Below, one piece after another: positions 1 to 7,151 of a DNA stretch of 14,442 bases (position 1 is its first letter; each line of letters starts with the position of its first letter). The notes under the pieces were generated by a model that had not been told where the DNA came from, searched no databases, and saw nothing but the letters and a program-made list of their open reading frames with translations. This DNA comes from GH45 sp965370965 (GTDB taxonomy: Bacteria > Bacteroidota > Bacteroidia > Bacteroidales > SZUA-534): positions 1-14,442 of the forward strand of contig CBDUWQ010000092.1 of the NCBI GenBank assembly GCA_965370965.1, in the 5' to 3' direction. The translations under genes and the position numbers were made by a program.

Positions 1-938
1 AAAATACCAAACTCCTTATCCAAAGTTTCCAAAGCAAATTGTTTATCTTTTTTAAGTTGAGCACGCAAAGCATCAACAGAGTCAAACTTATGCTCGTTGC
101 GCAGTTTTCTTATAACATCAATTTTAATGAACTTACCATATAGGTTTTCATTAAACCCAAACAAATGAGCCTCAATAACAGGTTTGTTGGCATAATCTTC
201 AATAGTTGGGCGCACCCCAATATTCATCATCCCTTTGTAAACATTGCCTTTATAATGCACCAAAATTGCATATACCCCATTGCCCGGCACAAACTTATTA
301 TCGGGTGGCAACATATTTGCAGTCGGAAAGCCTAGCTTATTACCAATTTGTTTCCCATGCATTACCGTACCCGACAGCATATATGAATATCCCAAAAGCC
401 TTGATGCCTGCAATAGTTTCCCTTCCGAAAGCAATTTCCTAATATTAGTGGAGCTCAGCCGGTTTTCATCAAACCTTACTTCATCCTGCCGCGCAACATT
501 AAAGCCCAACTCATTTGACAACTTTTCCAAATTATCAAATCCACCCTCCTTATTACGCCCAAGCGTATTGTCATACCCTGTTAACAAAGTGTTCATTTTA
601 AGCCTGCTAACAAGAATGTCTTTTACAAAATCGGCATAAGCCAACTGCGAAAAATCCTTTGTAAACGGAAATAAAATCAGATGCTGCACTTTTGCCTTTT
701 TAAAAAGCTCAATTTTCTCGCCAATAGTGGTCAATAAAACAAACTCCTTTTCGGGCGTAAGCACTTTTACAGGATGCGGGGTAAAAGTAAAAACAACACT
801 TTCGCCATTTACCTTTGCGGCAATAGTATTAAGCTGGCTTAAAACCTGTTGATGTCCCAAATGCACACCATCAAACGACCCTATTGTTATCACAGGGTTT
901 TTTGCTTTAAAATTCGATATGTCGTCCCAAATTCTCAA
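1..938 (-). CDS. ribF: Bifunctional riboflavin kinase / FAD synthetase, C-terminal end cut by the window
   Basis: Converts riboflavin to FMN (riboflavin kinase) and FMN to FAD (adenylyltransferase) in the cytoplasm. The minus strand reads without a stop from about 1000 down to base 1. The N-terminal nucleotidyltransferase motif G-S-F-D-G-V-H-L-G-H lies at residues 20-29. The riboflavin kinase domain follows from about residue 185, with the typical G-F-P-T-A-N motif near residues 203-208 and M-N-I-G-V-R-P-T near 235. At 312 codons it is about full family length, so only a few residues are missing past the left edge. The frame has no ATG between the upstream stop and the first motif. I placed the start at TTG 938-936, giving M-R-I-W-D-D-I-S, because that matches the usual N-terminal length and lies 19 nt from a -7 box; TTG at about 956 is the alternative but would sit at or before the transcription start. 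Divergent from the TlpA-like gene. Confidence 0.95.
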   Translation of the reverse strand, partial: MRIWDDISNFKAKNPVITIGSFDGVHLGHQQVLSQLNTIAAKVNGESVVFTFTPHPVKVLTPEKEFVLLTTIGEKIELFKKAKVQHLILFPFTKDFSQLAYADFVKDILVSRLKMNTLLTGYDNTLGRNKEGGFDNLEKLSNELGFNVARQDEVRFDENRLSSTNIRKLLSEGKLLQASRLLGYSYMLSGTVMHGKQIGNKLGFPTANMLPPDNKFVPGNGVYAILVHYKGNVYKGMMNIGVRPTIEDYANKPVIEAHLFGFNENLYGKFIKIDVIRKLRNEHKFDSVDALRAQLKKDKQFALETLDKEFGI

Positions 939-956
939 AAAAATAGTATTAAGATG

Positions 957-964
957 CAAAAATA
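957..964 (-). promoter_or_regulatory. Candidate Bacteroidetes -7 box for ribF
   Basis: On the minus strand the bases read TATTTTTG, matching TAnnTTTG, the -7 consensus of the Bacteroidetes primary sigma factor. Transcription would start around 950-953, about 12-15 nt ahead of the proposed TTG start. No TTG lies at the expected -33 distance (the nearest is 12 nt upstream), so only half of the promoter is supported. Confidence 0.45.
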
Positions 965-1074
965 TAAAAATATGAACAAATACACCTATCCTGATTAATT
1001 CATACGTTTAGTTTGGTGTAGATATAAGACGTCGCTACCTGCCGATGTAGTTATATACTTCAAAGGTAGTGCAA

Positions 1075-1114
1075 CCTGCCCGACTTAGTCATTCAGGTTT
1101 ACCTTAAGGCGGGC
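1075..1114 (+). repeat. Dispersed structured repeat, copy 1
   Basis: A 40-base element that recurs in inverted orientation at 7995-8033. The copies share the first 11 bases and the last 23 exactly; between them lie one indel and two substitutions. The element is self-complementary: GCCCG near its start pairs with CGGGC at its end, and inside lie AGGT-TT-ACCT and the palindrome CCTTAAGG. No ORF crosses it in either place, which suggests a REP-like intergenic element rather than a gene fragment. Confidence 0.75.
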
Positions 1115-1298
1115 GAAATAGATGCACCAAAATAAATGTACTTTAGTGAAAATTTACAAATTTATTATTGTAATAGTTTTTGTTGTATCTCACATTTATA
1201 CAAAGTATTAAGTGTAATTTGTTAATTTTCATGAATTATACAGGCTATAAAGCAAAAAGGAATAAATACCGCTTGAGCAAAGGGAATTGATTTTGTTT

Positions 1299-1327
1299 TT
1301 GTGATTAACTAAAATCATGTAAGTTTG
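1299..1327 (+). promoter_or_regulatory. Bacteroidetes-type promoter for the TlpA-like / lpxH operon
   Basis: TTG at 1299-1301 is followed after 18 bases by TAAGTTTG at 1320-1327, fitting the TTG / TAnnTTTG layout of Bacteroidetes promoters. Transcription would begin near 1332-1334. That gives a leader of about 25 nt to the ATG at 1358 but almost none to the ATG at 1340, so it helps choose the start. Confidence 0.65.
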
Positions 1328-1357
1328 TAAACATCAAAATTGTTAAAGCTTAAAAGC

Positions 1358-2554
1358 ATGATAAAACTATTATTAAAATACATACTAATACTTGCTGTTT
1401 TATGGGGATGCAAACCCGATGAGATAAAATATACAATTAACGGTAATGTAAAAGGTGCTGCGGGCAAATACATAAAATTTATTGACATGACAAAGCCCGG
1501 GCTAACTCCCGATAGTATAGAACTTGACATGGGAGGCAAATTTGCCTTTGAAAAAACGACCAACCAGCCCGGCGATTATATTTTTTTCTTTAAAAATTCC
1601 GATTATATACGCATAACACCTCTGCCCAACGAAACAATTACATTTACAGCAAGTATTTATAACCTAATAAAATCGCATAAAATAACCGGTTCAACCGAAT
1701 CGGAACAAGTTAGCCAAATAATAAAAATACACCATAAAACGGTTCAAACCATTGATACATTAAACAAGTTTTATATAAAAAATCAAATGCACCCTGCATT
1801 AGACTCCATAGTAAAAAGACTGACATTTATTGGCGATTCAGTTTTTAATACCGAAAGAAAATACCTTGAAAACTATATAAAAAATAACCCGGGCACATTT
1901 GCCAGCTACATTGCTCTTAGCCAAAAAATTGAGCCCAATAAATACCTTTTTACAATACAAAACGATTTGGAGTACTTTGAAATGGTTGACATTGCTCTAT
2001 ATAACCGATTTGATACTATTGACATTGTAAAAATGATGAGTGGATACGTGGCTCAAGGCAAACGAAAGTTAAGAAAAAACACAAGCCATAATTACAAATC
2101 GCTTATTGGTGAAAAAGCACCCCCAATATCACTCCCTAATATTTATGGCGATACTCTAATGCTATCATCGTTAAAAGGAAAATATGTACTTGTCGATTTT
2201 TGGGGATCGTGGTGTCGCCCGTGCCGTAAAGAGAACCCAAATTTGAGAAATATTTACCGAGCCTATAAACGCAAAGGTTTCGAAATTTTTCAGGTTGCCA
2301 TTGAGCGCAATAAAACCGACTGGAAAAACACTATACGCGAAGACAAACTTTATTGGAAATATCAGGTAAGCGAACTTAATTATATGAACAGCAAAACAGC
2401 AAAAACATACCATGTTAAAGCCATACCTGCCAACTACCTGATTAACCCCGATGGCATAATAATAGCAGAAAATATTTTTGGCAATGCTTTGCAAACAACA
2501 CTTAACGAGTTATTTGCCCCAAAACAGATACCAACTACACAAAATGCAGAATAA
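1358..2554 (+). CDS. DUF4369/TlpA-type thiol-disulfide oxidoreductase lipoprotein
   Basis: A predicted envelope lipoprotein of 398 aa for thiol-disulfide exchange on exported proteins. From the ATG at 1358 the N-terminus is a short basic stretch, a hydrophobic segment and a lipobox L-W-G-C with the lipidated Cys at residue 18; an ATG at 1340 would only add six residues before the signal. Residues about 25-97 resemble DUF4369, a beta-rich domain that commonly precedes thioredoxin domains in this phylum. A helical spacer follows to about 245. The C-terminal thioredoxin-like (AhpC/TSA, TlpA-like) domain carries V-D-F-W-G-S-W-C-R-P-C with cysteines 286 and 289, and the cis-proline loop A-I-P-A-N-Y (Pro357). 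Its end overlaps lpxH by 11 nt. The substrate is unknown; family assignment is firm, specific role is not. Confidence 0.9.
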   Translation: MIKLLLKYILILAVLWGCKPDEIKYTINGNVKGAAGKYIKFIDMTKPGLTPDSIELDMGGKFAFEKTTNQPGDYIFFFKNSDYIRITPLPNETITFTASIYNLIKSHKITGSTESEQVSQIIKIHHKTVQTIDTLNKFYIKNQMHPALDSIVKRLTFIGDSVFNTERKYLENYIKNNPGTFASYIALSQKIEPNKYLFTIQNDLEYFEMVDIALYNRFDTIDIVKMMSGYVAQGKRKLRKNTSHNYKSLIGEKAPPISLPNIYGDTLMLSSLKGKYVLVDFWGSWCRPCRKENPNLRNIYRAYKRKGFEIFQVAIERNKTDWKNTIREDKLYWKYQVSELNYMNSKTAKTYHVKAIPANYLINPDGIIIAENIFGNALQTTLNELFAPKQIPTTQNAE

Positions 2555-3299
2555 AAAAATATACTTCGCATCTGATGTTCATTTAGGCCACCCCAATATT
2601 GAGCAGGCGCGTTGGCGCGAACATCTTTTTGTGAAATGGCTTGATGAAATTAAAATCGATGCTGCCGAAATATATCTGGTAGGTGATATATTCGACTTTT
2701 GGTATGAATATAAAAAAGTAGTGCCACGAGGATTTGTTCGTACATTGGGGAAAATTGCAGAGATTACCGATTCAGGCATTCCTGTACACTTTTTTACCGG
2801 CAACCACGATATTTGGGTAACCGATTACCTGCCAACCGAACTGGGTGTAATACTACACCGCAACCCCATTGAGAAAGAATTTTGGGGTAAAACGTTTTAT
2901 ATAGCCCATGGTGATGGATTGGGAAAAGGCGATAAAAGCTATAAACTATTAAAAAAGGTTTTTACCAATAAAACAATGCAATGGCTTTTTAGCAGGCTGC
3001 ACCCCAATTTTGGAATTAGTTTGGCACATTACCACTCAAATTCGAGCCGCCAATCACAAGGTTATGAGCCGTCAACTTTTAATGGCGAGAATAAAGAGAT
3101 ACTATACAGGTACGCAAAGGGTTTAATAAAAACAAAACCATATAATTACCTTATATTTGGGCATAGGCATTTAATGGTTAATAAAGAAATTGGCCCAAAC
3201 AGCCACTATATAAACCTTGGCGATTGGCTTGTACACTTCTCGTATGGGGTTTTTGACGGTGAAATATTTGAACTTTTAAAATATTATGAAAAAGAATAA
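2544..3299 (+). CDS. lpxH: UDP-2,3-diacylglucosamine diphosphatase, lipid A pathway
   Basis: A calcineurin-like metallophosphoesterase of 251 aa. LpxH cleaves UDP-2,3-diacylglucosamine to lipid X and UMP on the cytoplasmic side of the inner membrane, the fourth step of lipid A synthesis. All metal-binding blocks are present: D-V-H at residues 11-13, G-D-I-F-D-F-W with Asp48, G-N-H-D at 86-89, A-H-G-D with His122, and G-H-R-H at 206-209. I chose the ATG at 2544, which puts the first motif at residue 11 as usual. A longer reading from 2478 only adds residues encoded inside the upstream gene. Start and upstream stop overlap by 11 nt, so translational coupling with the TlpA-like gene is likely. 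Bacteroidetes often carry related paralogues of this family, so the exact substrate is inferred from homology. Confidence 0.88.
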   Translation: MQNKKIYFASDVHLGHPNIEQARWREHLFVKWLDEIKIDAAEIYLVGDIFDFWYEYKKVVPRGFVRTLGKIAEITDSGIPVHFFTGNHDIWVTDYLPTELGVILHRNPIEKEFWGKTFYIAHGDGLGKGDKSYKLLKKVFTNKTMQWLFSRLHPNFGISLAHYHSNSSRQSQGYEPSTFNGENKEILYRYAKGLIKTKPYNYLIFGHRHLMVNKEIGPNSHYINLGDWLVHFSYGVFDGEIFELLKYYEKE

Positions 3300-3345
3300 T
3301 TTTATTGATATACTAATGGAATCCTTTTTTAACAAAAAAGATATG

Positions 3346-3353
3346 TAAATTTG
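3346..3353 (+). promoter_or_regulatory. Candidate -7 box for the unknown lipoprotein operon
   Basis: TAAATTTG matches TAnnTTTG and lies 23 nt before the ATG at 3377. No TTG is found 18-21 bases upstream, where the sequence is a T run, so the -33 element is missing or weak. It supports separate transcription of the 3377-4857 pair from lpxH. Confidence 0.5.
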
Positions 3354-3376
3354 CAAAATGTAAAATTAATAAACAG

Positions 3377-4216
3377 ATGAAACAAACTGTCAAGCTAACA
3401 ATACTATTTACCTTAACTTATTCTATTTTATTAATACTTCAATCATGCCAAACTAACAAAAGCAAATCTGATACCATAGAAAATCAGGTATTATATGAAA
3501 ATTTTATTGAAATAGAACGAACAGGCGTAAATTATAGAATTCCATCTCCAATGGAGATGTTTATTTTCCTAAAAAAAGCAGATGCACCTTATCTAAATTA
3601 CAAGACCCATAAGACTAATAAATGCATTAACTATATATCAAAAAAAGAAAAAGCAATAAATTTTGGGATTTACTCAGCCGATTTGGCGTACTGCTCTGTT
3701 TTTGGCGATTTTCAGCAAACCATTATCTATTTTAAAACAGTTAAACAATTAGCTGATAATTTGGGCTTACATGAAGGATTTGGTAAAAAAATGGCAACCC
3801 GAATAGATAAAAACCTAAACAGCATTGATTCACTTATGGAGATTTCGGCTGATTCATACTATAAAGCCAATATGTTTATGGAGGAACAAGGCCAAACCGA
3901 TATTATGTGCTTGATGCTGGTAGGAGGCTGGATTGAAGGTTTATATTTGGCTATTGAATCGGTAAATAATGCAAATACAAATAGCCCAATTACTGAGCGA
4001 ATAGCAGATCAACAGATTTTATTAGAAAATTTGTTGGAATATTTACAGAATAATCAAAATTCAAAAGATTTATCCAGTATAATTCAAGATTTAGAACAAT
4101 TGCAAGAAGTTTTTGACGAATTGTATTTTAACGACGAAAATACAATAATTACAAAAACCCAGTTTGCAAATATATCAAACGAGGTTATATCACTCAGGAA
4201 TACGTATATAAATTAA
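3377..4216 (+). CDS. Exported lipoprotein of unknown function
   Basis: I do not recognise a named family for this 279-aa protein. The N-terminus is a clear lipoprotein signal: basic start, hydrophobic residues about 7-21, and L-Q-S-C with the lipidated Cys at 24, so it should be anchored in the envelope. Residues about 50-125 hold the most motif-like segments: Y-R-I-P-S-P-M-E-M-F (53-62) and N-F-G-I-Y-S-A-D-L-A-Y-C-S-V-F-G (95-110). A third, L-V-G-G-W-I-E-G-L-Y, lies at 181-190. From about 110 onward the sequence looks mainly helical, and the last 65 residues, rich in Leu, Glu and Gln, could form coiled coil. It is followed after 14 nt by another exported unknown, so the two are probably co-transcribed and may act together. 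No catalytic motif is visible. Confidence 0.88.
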   Translation: MKQTVKLTILFTLTYSILLILQSCQTNKSKSDTIENQVLYENFIEIERTGVNYRIPSPMEMFIFLKKADAPYLNYKTHKTNKCINYISKKEKAINFGIYSADLAYCSVFGDFQQTIIYFKTVKQLADNLGLHEGFGKKMATRIDKNLNSIDSLMEISADSYYKANMFMEEQGQTDIMCLMLVGGWIEGLYLAIESVNNANTNSPITERIADQQILLENLLEYLQNNQNSKDLSSIIQDLEQLQEVFDELYFNDENTIITKTQFANISNEVISLRNTYIN

Positions 4217-4230
4217 TTATCATTTTTTAA

Positions 4231-4857
4231 ATGACAAATAATAATAACATACATATCTCACTCTCAAAAATCATTTTAATTATTGTGTTATTATTTTTAG
4301 TGCTAAATGCCAATGCCCAAAAATGTTCAAAAAAGAAACTTGCTCCAAAAGAGATGCGGCTTGATTTTGATTATAGAGGTCAATCACTATTTGCTGAAAT
4401 GGCAAATGGCGATACTACCACCCTAAAACTTGTTTTATACTCAAAACAAAATTATAGGATTTTTGTGGTTGGCGAGCAAAAACTTGGAAAAATAGATTAT
4501 GAGGTAATTGTGCCTCGCAAAAAATTTAATCGTATAGTAAAAGACATTCAACCAAAAACCATTACTGTTTATAAAAAAGACCCTAACGGGTTTTATCTAT
4601 ATAATATAGAAGGGAAAAGAATACCTATAGGTAAAAAAGCAGTAATGGACACATCTTGGACAAGAACTACTACCACTACAAAAGAAATGGTTTTTAATAG
4701 TAAAACTGCTGAGTTCCCATTTTGGCATGCCACACCAAATAAAACCCAATTAATTTCAATAAAAGTTTATATTGAAATAACCGAAAAAATACAAAAAGGA
4801 TGTGTAGGGGTTTATGTCGGCCTTGAGTATTCCAATATTTATCAATTCCGTAGGTAA
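4231..4857 (+). CDS. Secreted or periplasmic protein of unknown function
   Basis: A 208-aa protein without a family name I can give. Residues about 11-29 form a hydrophobic signal peptide ending A-N-A|Q, a good signal peptidase I site, so the mature protein starts near Gln30. The mature part looks like a beta-sandwich: an alternating stretch D-F-D-Y-R-G-Q-S-L-F then G-D-T-T-T-L-K-L-V-L-Y at residues 45-70, then Y-R-I-F-V-V-G. A Lys-rich middle (97-137) and a Thr run (T-R-T-T-T-T-T, 144-150) follow. The mature protein has only two cysteines, Cys32 and Cys191, near its two ends; a disulfide is possible but not shown. Only 14 nt separate it from the lipoprotein gene upstream, suggesting one operon and perhaps a shared complex. 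Confidence 0.85.
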   Translation: MTNNNNIHISLSKIILIIVLLFLVLNANAQKCSKKKLAPKEMRLDFDYRGQSLFAEMANGDTTTLKLVLYSKQNYRIFVVGEQKLGKIDYEVIVPRKKFNRIVKDIQPKTITVYKKDPNGFYLYNIEGKRIPIGKKAVMDTSWTRTTTTTKEMVFNSKTAEFPFWHATPNKTQLISIKVYIEITEKIQKGCVGVYVGLEYSNIYQFRR

Positions 4858-4904
4858 AAACTACTCTCCTAATTAGTAATATCTCAAATTAACAATAAAA
4901 ATTT

Positions 4905-4926
4905 AGTTATCAATACTAAGATAACT
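4905..4926. repeat. Short dyad between the unknown pair and sppA
   Basis: AGTTATC at 4905-4911 is mirrored by GATAACT at 4920-4926, a perfect 7-bp inverted repeat with an 8-nt spacer. There is no following T tract, so it is not a good terminator. It could be an operator for sppA 138 nt downstream or chance in AT-rich DNA. The remaining bases of 4858-5063 show no clear promoter or gene. Confidence 0.3.
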
Positions 4927-5063
4927 GGCTCAATAAAGTTAACAGATTAATAATCACATGCTATTAGGTATCAAAAAAACTGAAATGTAACCTTAATTAG
5001 AAAAAAGCGTCAAAAGCTTAAATACATTGATAATTATTTTTATAACCAAAAACAAAACTTATT

Positions 5064-6836
5064 ATGAAAAACTTTTTAAAATATACCCTGGCAACTGTTG
5101 TGGGTATAATGCTGTACTCAATTGTAAGTACATTAATCTTTTTTGGTATTGTGGGCATTATAGCTGCCGCATCAGATGGTAAAGAGGTAAAACTTAAACA
5201 AAACACAATTCTTTATTTAAAGTTAAACAAAACAATTGTTGACAGGGCAAGCAATAACCCGTTTGAAAATTTTGACTTTGCGTCGTTTGAAACTGAAACG
5301 CAGTTAGGTTTAAACAATATTTTGGAGAACTTAAAAAAAGCAAAAAAAGATGAAAATATAAAAGGTATTTTTATGGAGCTAAGCACAGTGCCAACAGGAA
5401 TTGCCACCATTGAGGAGATTAGGAATGCCCTGCTGGATTTTAAAGAAAGTGGCAAGTTTATATACACTTATTCCGAAACAATGTCGCAAAAAACTTACTA
5501 TTTAGCTTCGGTATCTGACAAAATTTATATGAACCCTGTTGGGACATTGGTAATAAAAGGTCTGCGTGCTAAAATAGCTTTTTTTAAAGGAACATTGCAA
5601 AAAATTGGCATTGAACCTGTAATTTTTAGGTACGGAAAATTCAAAAGTGCCATTGAACCATTTATGCTTACCAAAATGAGCGAAGCCAATAAAGAACAGA
5701 CCCTTACATATGTTCAATCAATTTGGAATCATATGGCTGCAAATATTGCCAAAGAGAGAGAAATGACCCCTGAAGAATTTAATAAAATAGCTGATGATTT
5801 TGCAATAAGAAATATGAAAGATGCTGTAGAGTACAATATTATTGATGCAGCAAAATACCGCGATGAGGTTATTGACGAGCTTGTAGAACTTACCGAAGCC
5901 AAGAGTGCAGAAAAACTTGAATCGGTAAAATTAGGCAAATACACAAATGTTAAGCTGAAAAAAGACAAAAAAAGAGACAAACGCAAGAAAATTGCAATTA
6001 TTTATGCATTTGGCGGAATTAAATCGGGCAAAAGCAATAATGAAACCATAGGTTCCGAAACAATCTCAAAAGCTATTAAAAAAGCCCGTCGCGATAGCAC
6101 AATTAAAGCCATAGTTTTTCGGGTAAACTCACCCGGTGGCACCGTATTGGCATCTGATGTAATATGGCGCGAAGTAGTTTTGGCACAACAGGCAAAACCA
6201 TTTATTGTGTCAATGGGCGATTTAGCAGCATCGGGCGGTTATTATATTGCATGCCCAGCCGATGTAATTGTAGCCGGTCCAACAACCTTAACAGGCTCAA
6301 TTGGCGTATTCGGGCTACTATTCAATACTCAAGAACTAATGAATAAAAAACTGGGAGTTACTTTTGATGGCGTACAAACCAATAAATTTGCCGACATGCC
6401 CGACCTTACACGCAAAATGAGAGAAGATGAAAAAGAGATTATCCAAACTGGTGTTAATGAAGTTTATGAAACTTTTATAAGCCATGTGGCAGAAGGACGA
6501 GGAACAACACCCGAAGAAATTGATAAAATAGGGCAAGGTCGTGTGTGGAGTGGTGCAAACGCAAAAGAGATTGGCTTAATTGATGAACTAGGCGGATTAC
6601 AGCGTGCCATTGAAATTGCAGCCGAAAAGGCAGGATTAGAAGAGTATAAAACTGTTGATTATCCAAAACAACTCGACCCGTTTGAAGAGATAATTAAGCA
6701 ACTTACAGGCAATGTAAAACTTAAAATGCTTAAAAACGAACTGGGAGAAAACTTCTATTTCTATCAAAAAGTAAAAACATTACAAAATATGCAGGGAATT
6801 CAAGCCCGTATGGATTATGATGTGGAACTGTACTAA
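5064..6836 (+). CDS. sppA: Signal peptide peptidase SppA, 67K type
   Basis: A membrane-anchored serine protease that degrades cleaved signal peptides, with its active site outside the cytoplasm. At 590 aa it has the long two-domain form seen in E. coli. Residues about 8-36 form a single N-terminal membrane anchor. The first ClpP-like half holds the general-base lysine in G-K-F-K-S-A-I-E-P-F (Lys194, counterpart of E. coli Lys209). The second half holds the nucleophile in D-L-A-A-S-G-G-Y-Y (Ser390, counterpart of E. coli Ser409), with T-G-S-I-G-V after it. The halves are joined by a very basic stretch, K-L-K-K-D-K-K-R-D-K-R-K-K, at about 297-309. The start is the only ATG ahead of the anchor. 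It follows the two exported unknowns on the same strand after 206 nt; an envelope theme is consistent but a shared transcript is not shown. Confidence 0.96.
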   Translation: MKNFLKYTLATVVGIMLYSIVSTLIFFGIVGIIAAASDGKEVKLKQNTILYLKLNKTIVDRASNNPFENFDFASFETETQLGLNNILENLKKAKKDENIKGIFMELSTVPTGIATIEEIRNALLDFKESGKFIYTYSETMSQKTYYLASVSDKIYMNPVGTLVIKGLRAKIAFFKGTLQKIGIEPVIFRYGKFKSAIEPFMLTKMSEANKEQTLTYVQSIWNHMAANIAKEREMTPEEFNKIADDFAIRNMKDAVEYNIIDAAKYRDEVIDELVELTEAKSAEKLESVKLGKYTNVKLKKDKKRDKRKKIAIIYAFGGIKSGKSNNETIGSETISKAIKKARRDSTIKAIVFRVNSPGGTVLASDVIWREVVLAQQAKPFIVSMGDLAASGGYYIACPADVIVAGPTTLTGSIGVFGLLFNTQELMNKKLGVTFDGVQTNKFADMPDLTRKMREDEKEIIQTGVNEVYETFISHVAEGRGTTPEEIDKIGQGRVWSGANAKEIGLIDELGGLQRAIEIAAEKAGLEEYKTVDYPKQLDPFEEIIKQLTGNVKLKMLKNELGENFYFYQKVKTLQNMQGIQARMDYDVELY

Positions 6837-6972
6837 ATAGTTTATTGTTTTATTGTCAAATGGTTAAATTGCTAAATTGTTTTATCGTTAATTTGCCATG
6901 AGGTTATTAATATCAGAACAACTGATTGAGGCGGATTTTAAATGAGACCATTTATAATGATAATAAGATTAA

Positions 6973-6992
6973 CACCCAGATTTATCTGGGTG
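6973..6992. repeat. Left outer palindrome of the triple-hairpin element
   Basis: CACCCAGAT, a 2-nt spacer TT, then ATCTGGGTG: a perfect 9-bp inverted repeat. On the plus strand it is followed by a run of A, not T, so it is not a terminator for sppA. It closely resembles the palindrome at 7077-7096. Confidence 0.85.
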
Positions 6993-7014
6993 AAAAAAAC
7001 TAATAATAAAAACC

Positions 7015-7054
7015 CCTCCAATCCCCAAAACGCAATGCGTTTGGGGATTGGAGG
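7015..7054. terminator. Likely bidirectional Rho-independent terminator of sppA and ispD
   Basis: CCTCCAATCCCCAAA at 7015-7029 pairs perfectly over 15 bp with 7040-7054. After one bulged A the stem continues through CG/CG around a small loop C-A-A-T-G. It is followed by TTTCTT on the plus strand and by TTTTTATTATT on the minus strand, so it can stop transcription from both sides. Its place between convergent genes agrees with that. Confidence 0.75.
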
Positions 7055-7076
7055 TTTCTTAAAAATACTATACAAT

Positions 7077-7096
7077 CACCCTGATGAATCAGGGTG
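7077..7096. repeat. Right outer palindrome of the triple-hairpin element
   Basis: CACCCTGAT, spacer GA, ATCAGGGTG: a perfect 9-bp inverted repeat with a 2-nt spacer, the same size and end bases as 6973-6992. Its centre is 52 bases right of the middle hairpin, and the left palindrome is about the same distance on the other side. Confidence 0.85.
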
Positions 7097-7151
7097 CTAT
7101 CCTCATAAAATGGTATCATTTTAAAATATCGGCTTTTTCAATCAATTTTTA

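Larger units (their letters stand above)
939..1357. other. Divergent intergenic region between ribF and the TlpA-like gene
   Basis: This 419-base gap holds no credible ORF. It contains the ribF -7 box, the TlpA-like gene promoter at its right end, and a structured repeat at 1075-1114. Just left of that repeat is an inverted pair CTACCT (1035-1040) / AGGTAG (1064-1069). Nothing recognisable lies between about 1120 and 1295. Confidence 0.6.
6837..7151. other. Convergent intergenic region between sppA and ispD
   Basis: A 315-base gap with no believable gene; a 60-codon plus-strand ORF at 6942-7124 merely reads through palindromes. It holds three hairpins (6973-6992, 7015-7054, 7077-7096) listed separately. 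The first 100 bases after sppA show nothing more than AT-rich sequence. Confidence 0.7.

Noticed and set aside
206..639. Two plus-strand ORFs of 78 and 119 codons
   Set aside because: They lie opposite ribF, whose motifs are unambiguous; the products show no domain or signal.
1340..1357. Upstream ATG extending the TlpA-like lipoprotein by six residues
   Set aside because: The predicted transcription start leaves almost no leader, and the extension adds nothing to the lipoprotein signal.
2478..2543. Longer lpxH start inside the TlpA-like gene
   Set aside because: The added residues are unlike the family start, and the first metal motif normally lies about ten residues from the N-terminus.
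6973..7096. CRISPR array
   Set aside because: Three hairpins of differing sequence, no constant direct repeat with regular spacers, and no cas gene.
6942..7124. 60-codon plus-strand ORF between sppA and ispD
   Set aside because: It reads straight through three palindromes and has no recognisable product, so the hairpins explain its sequence.
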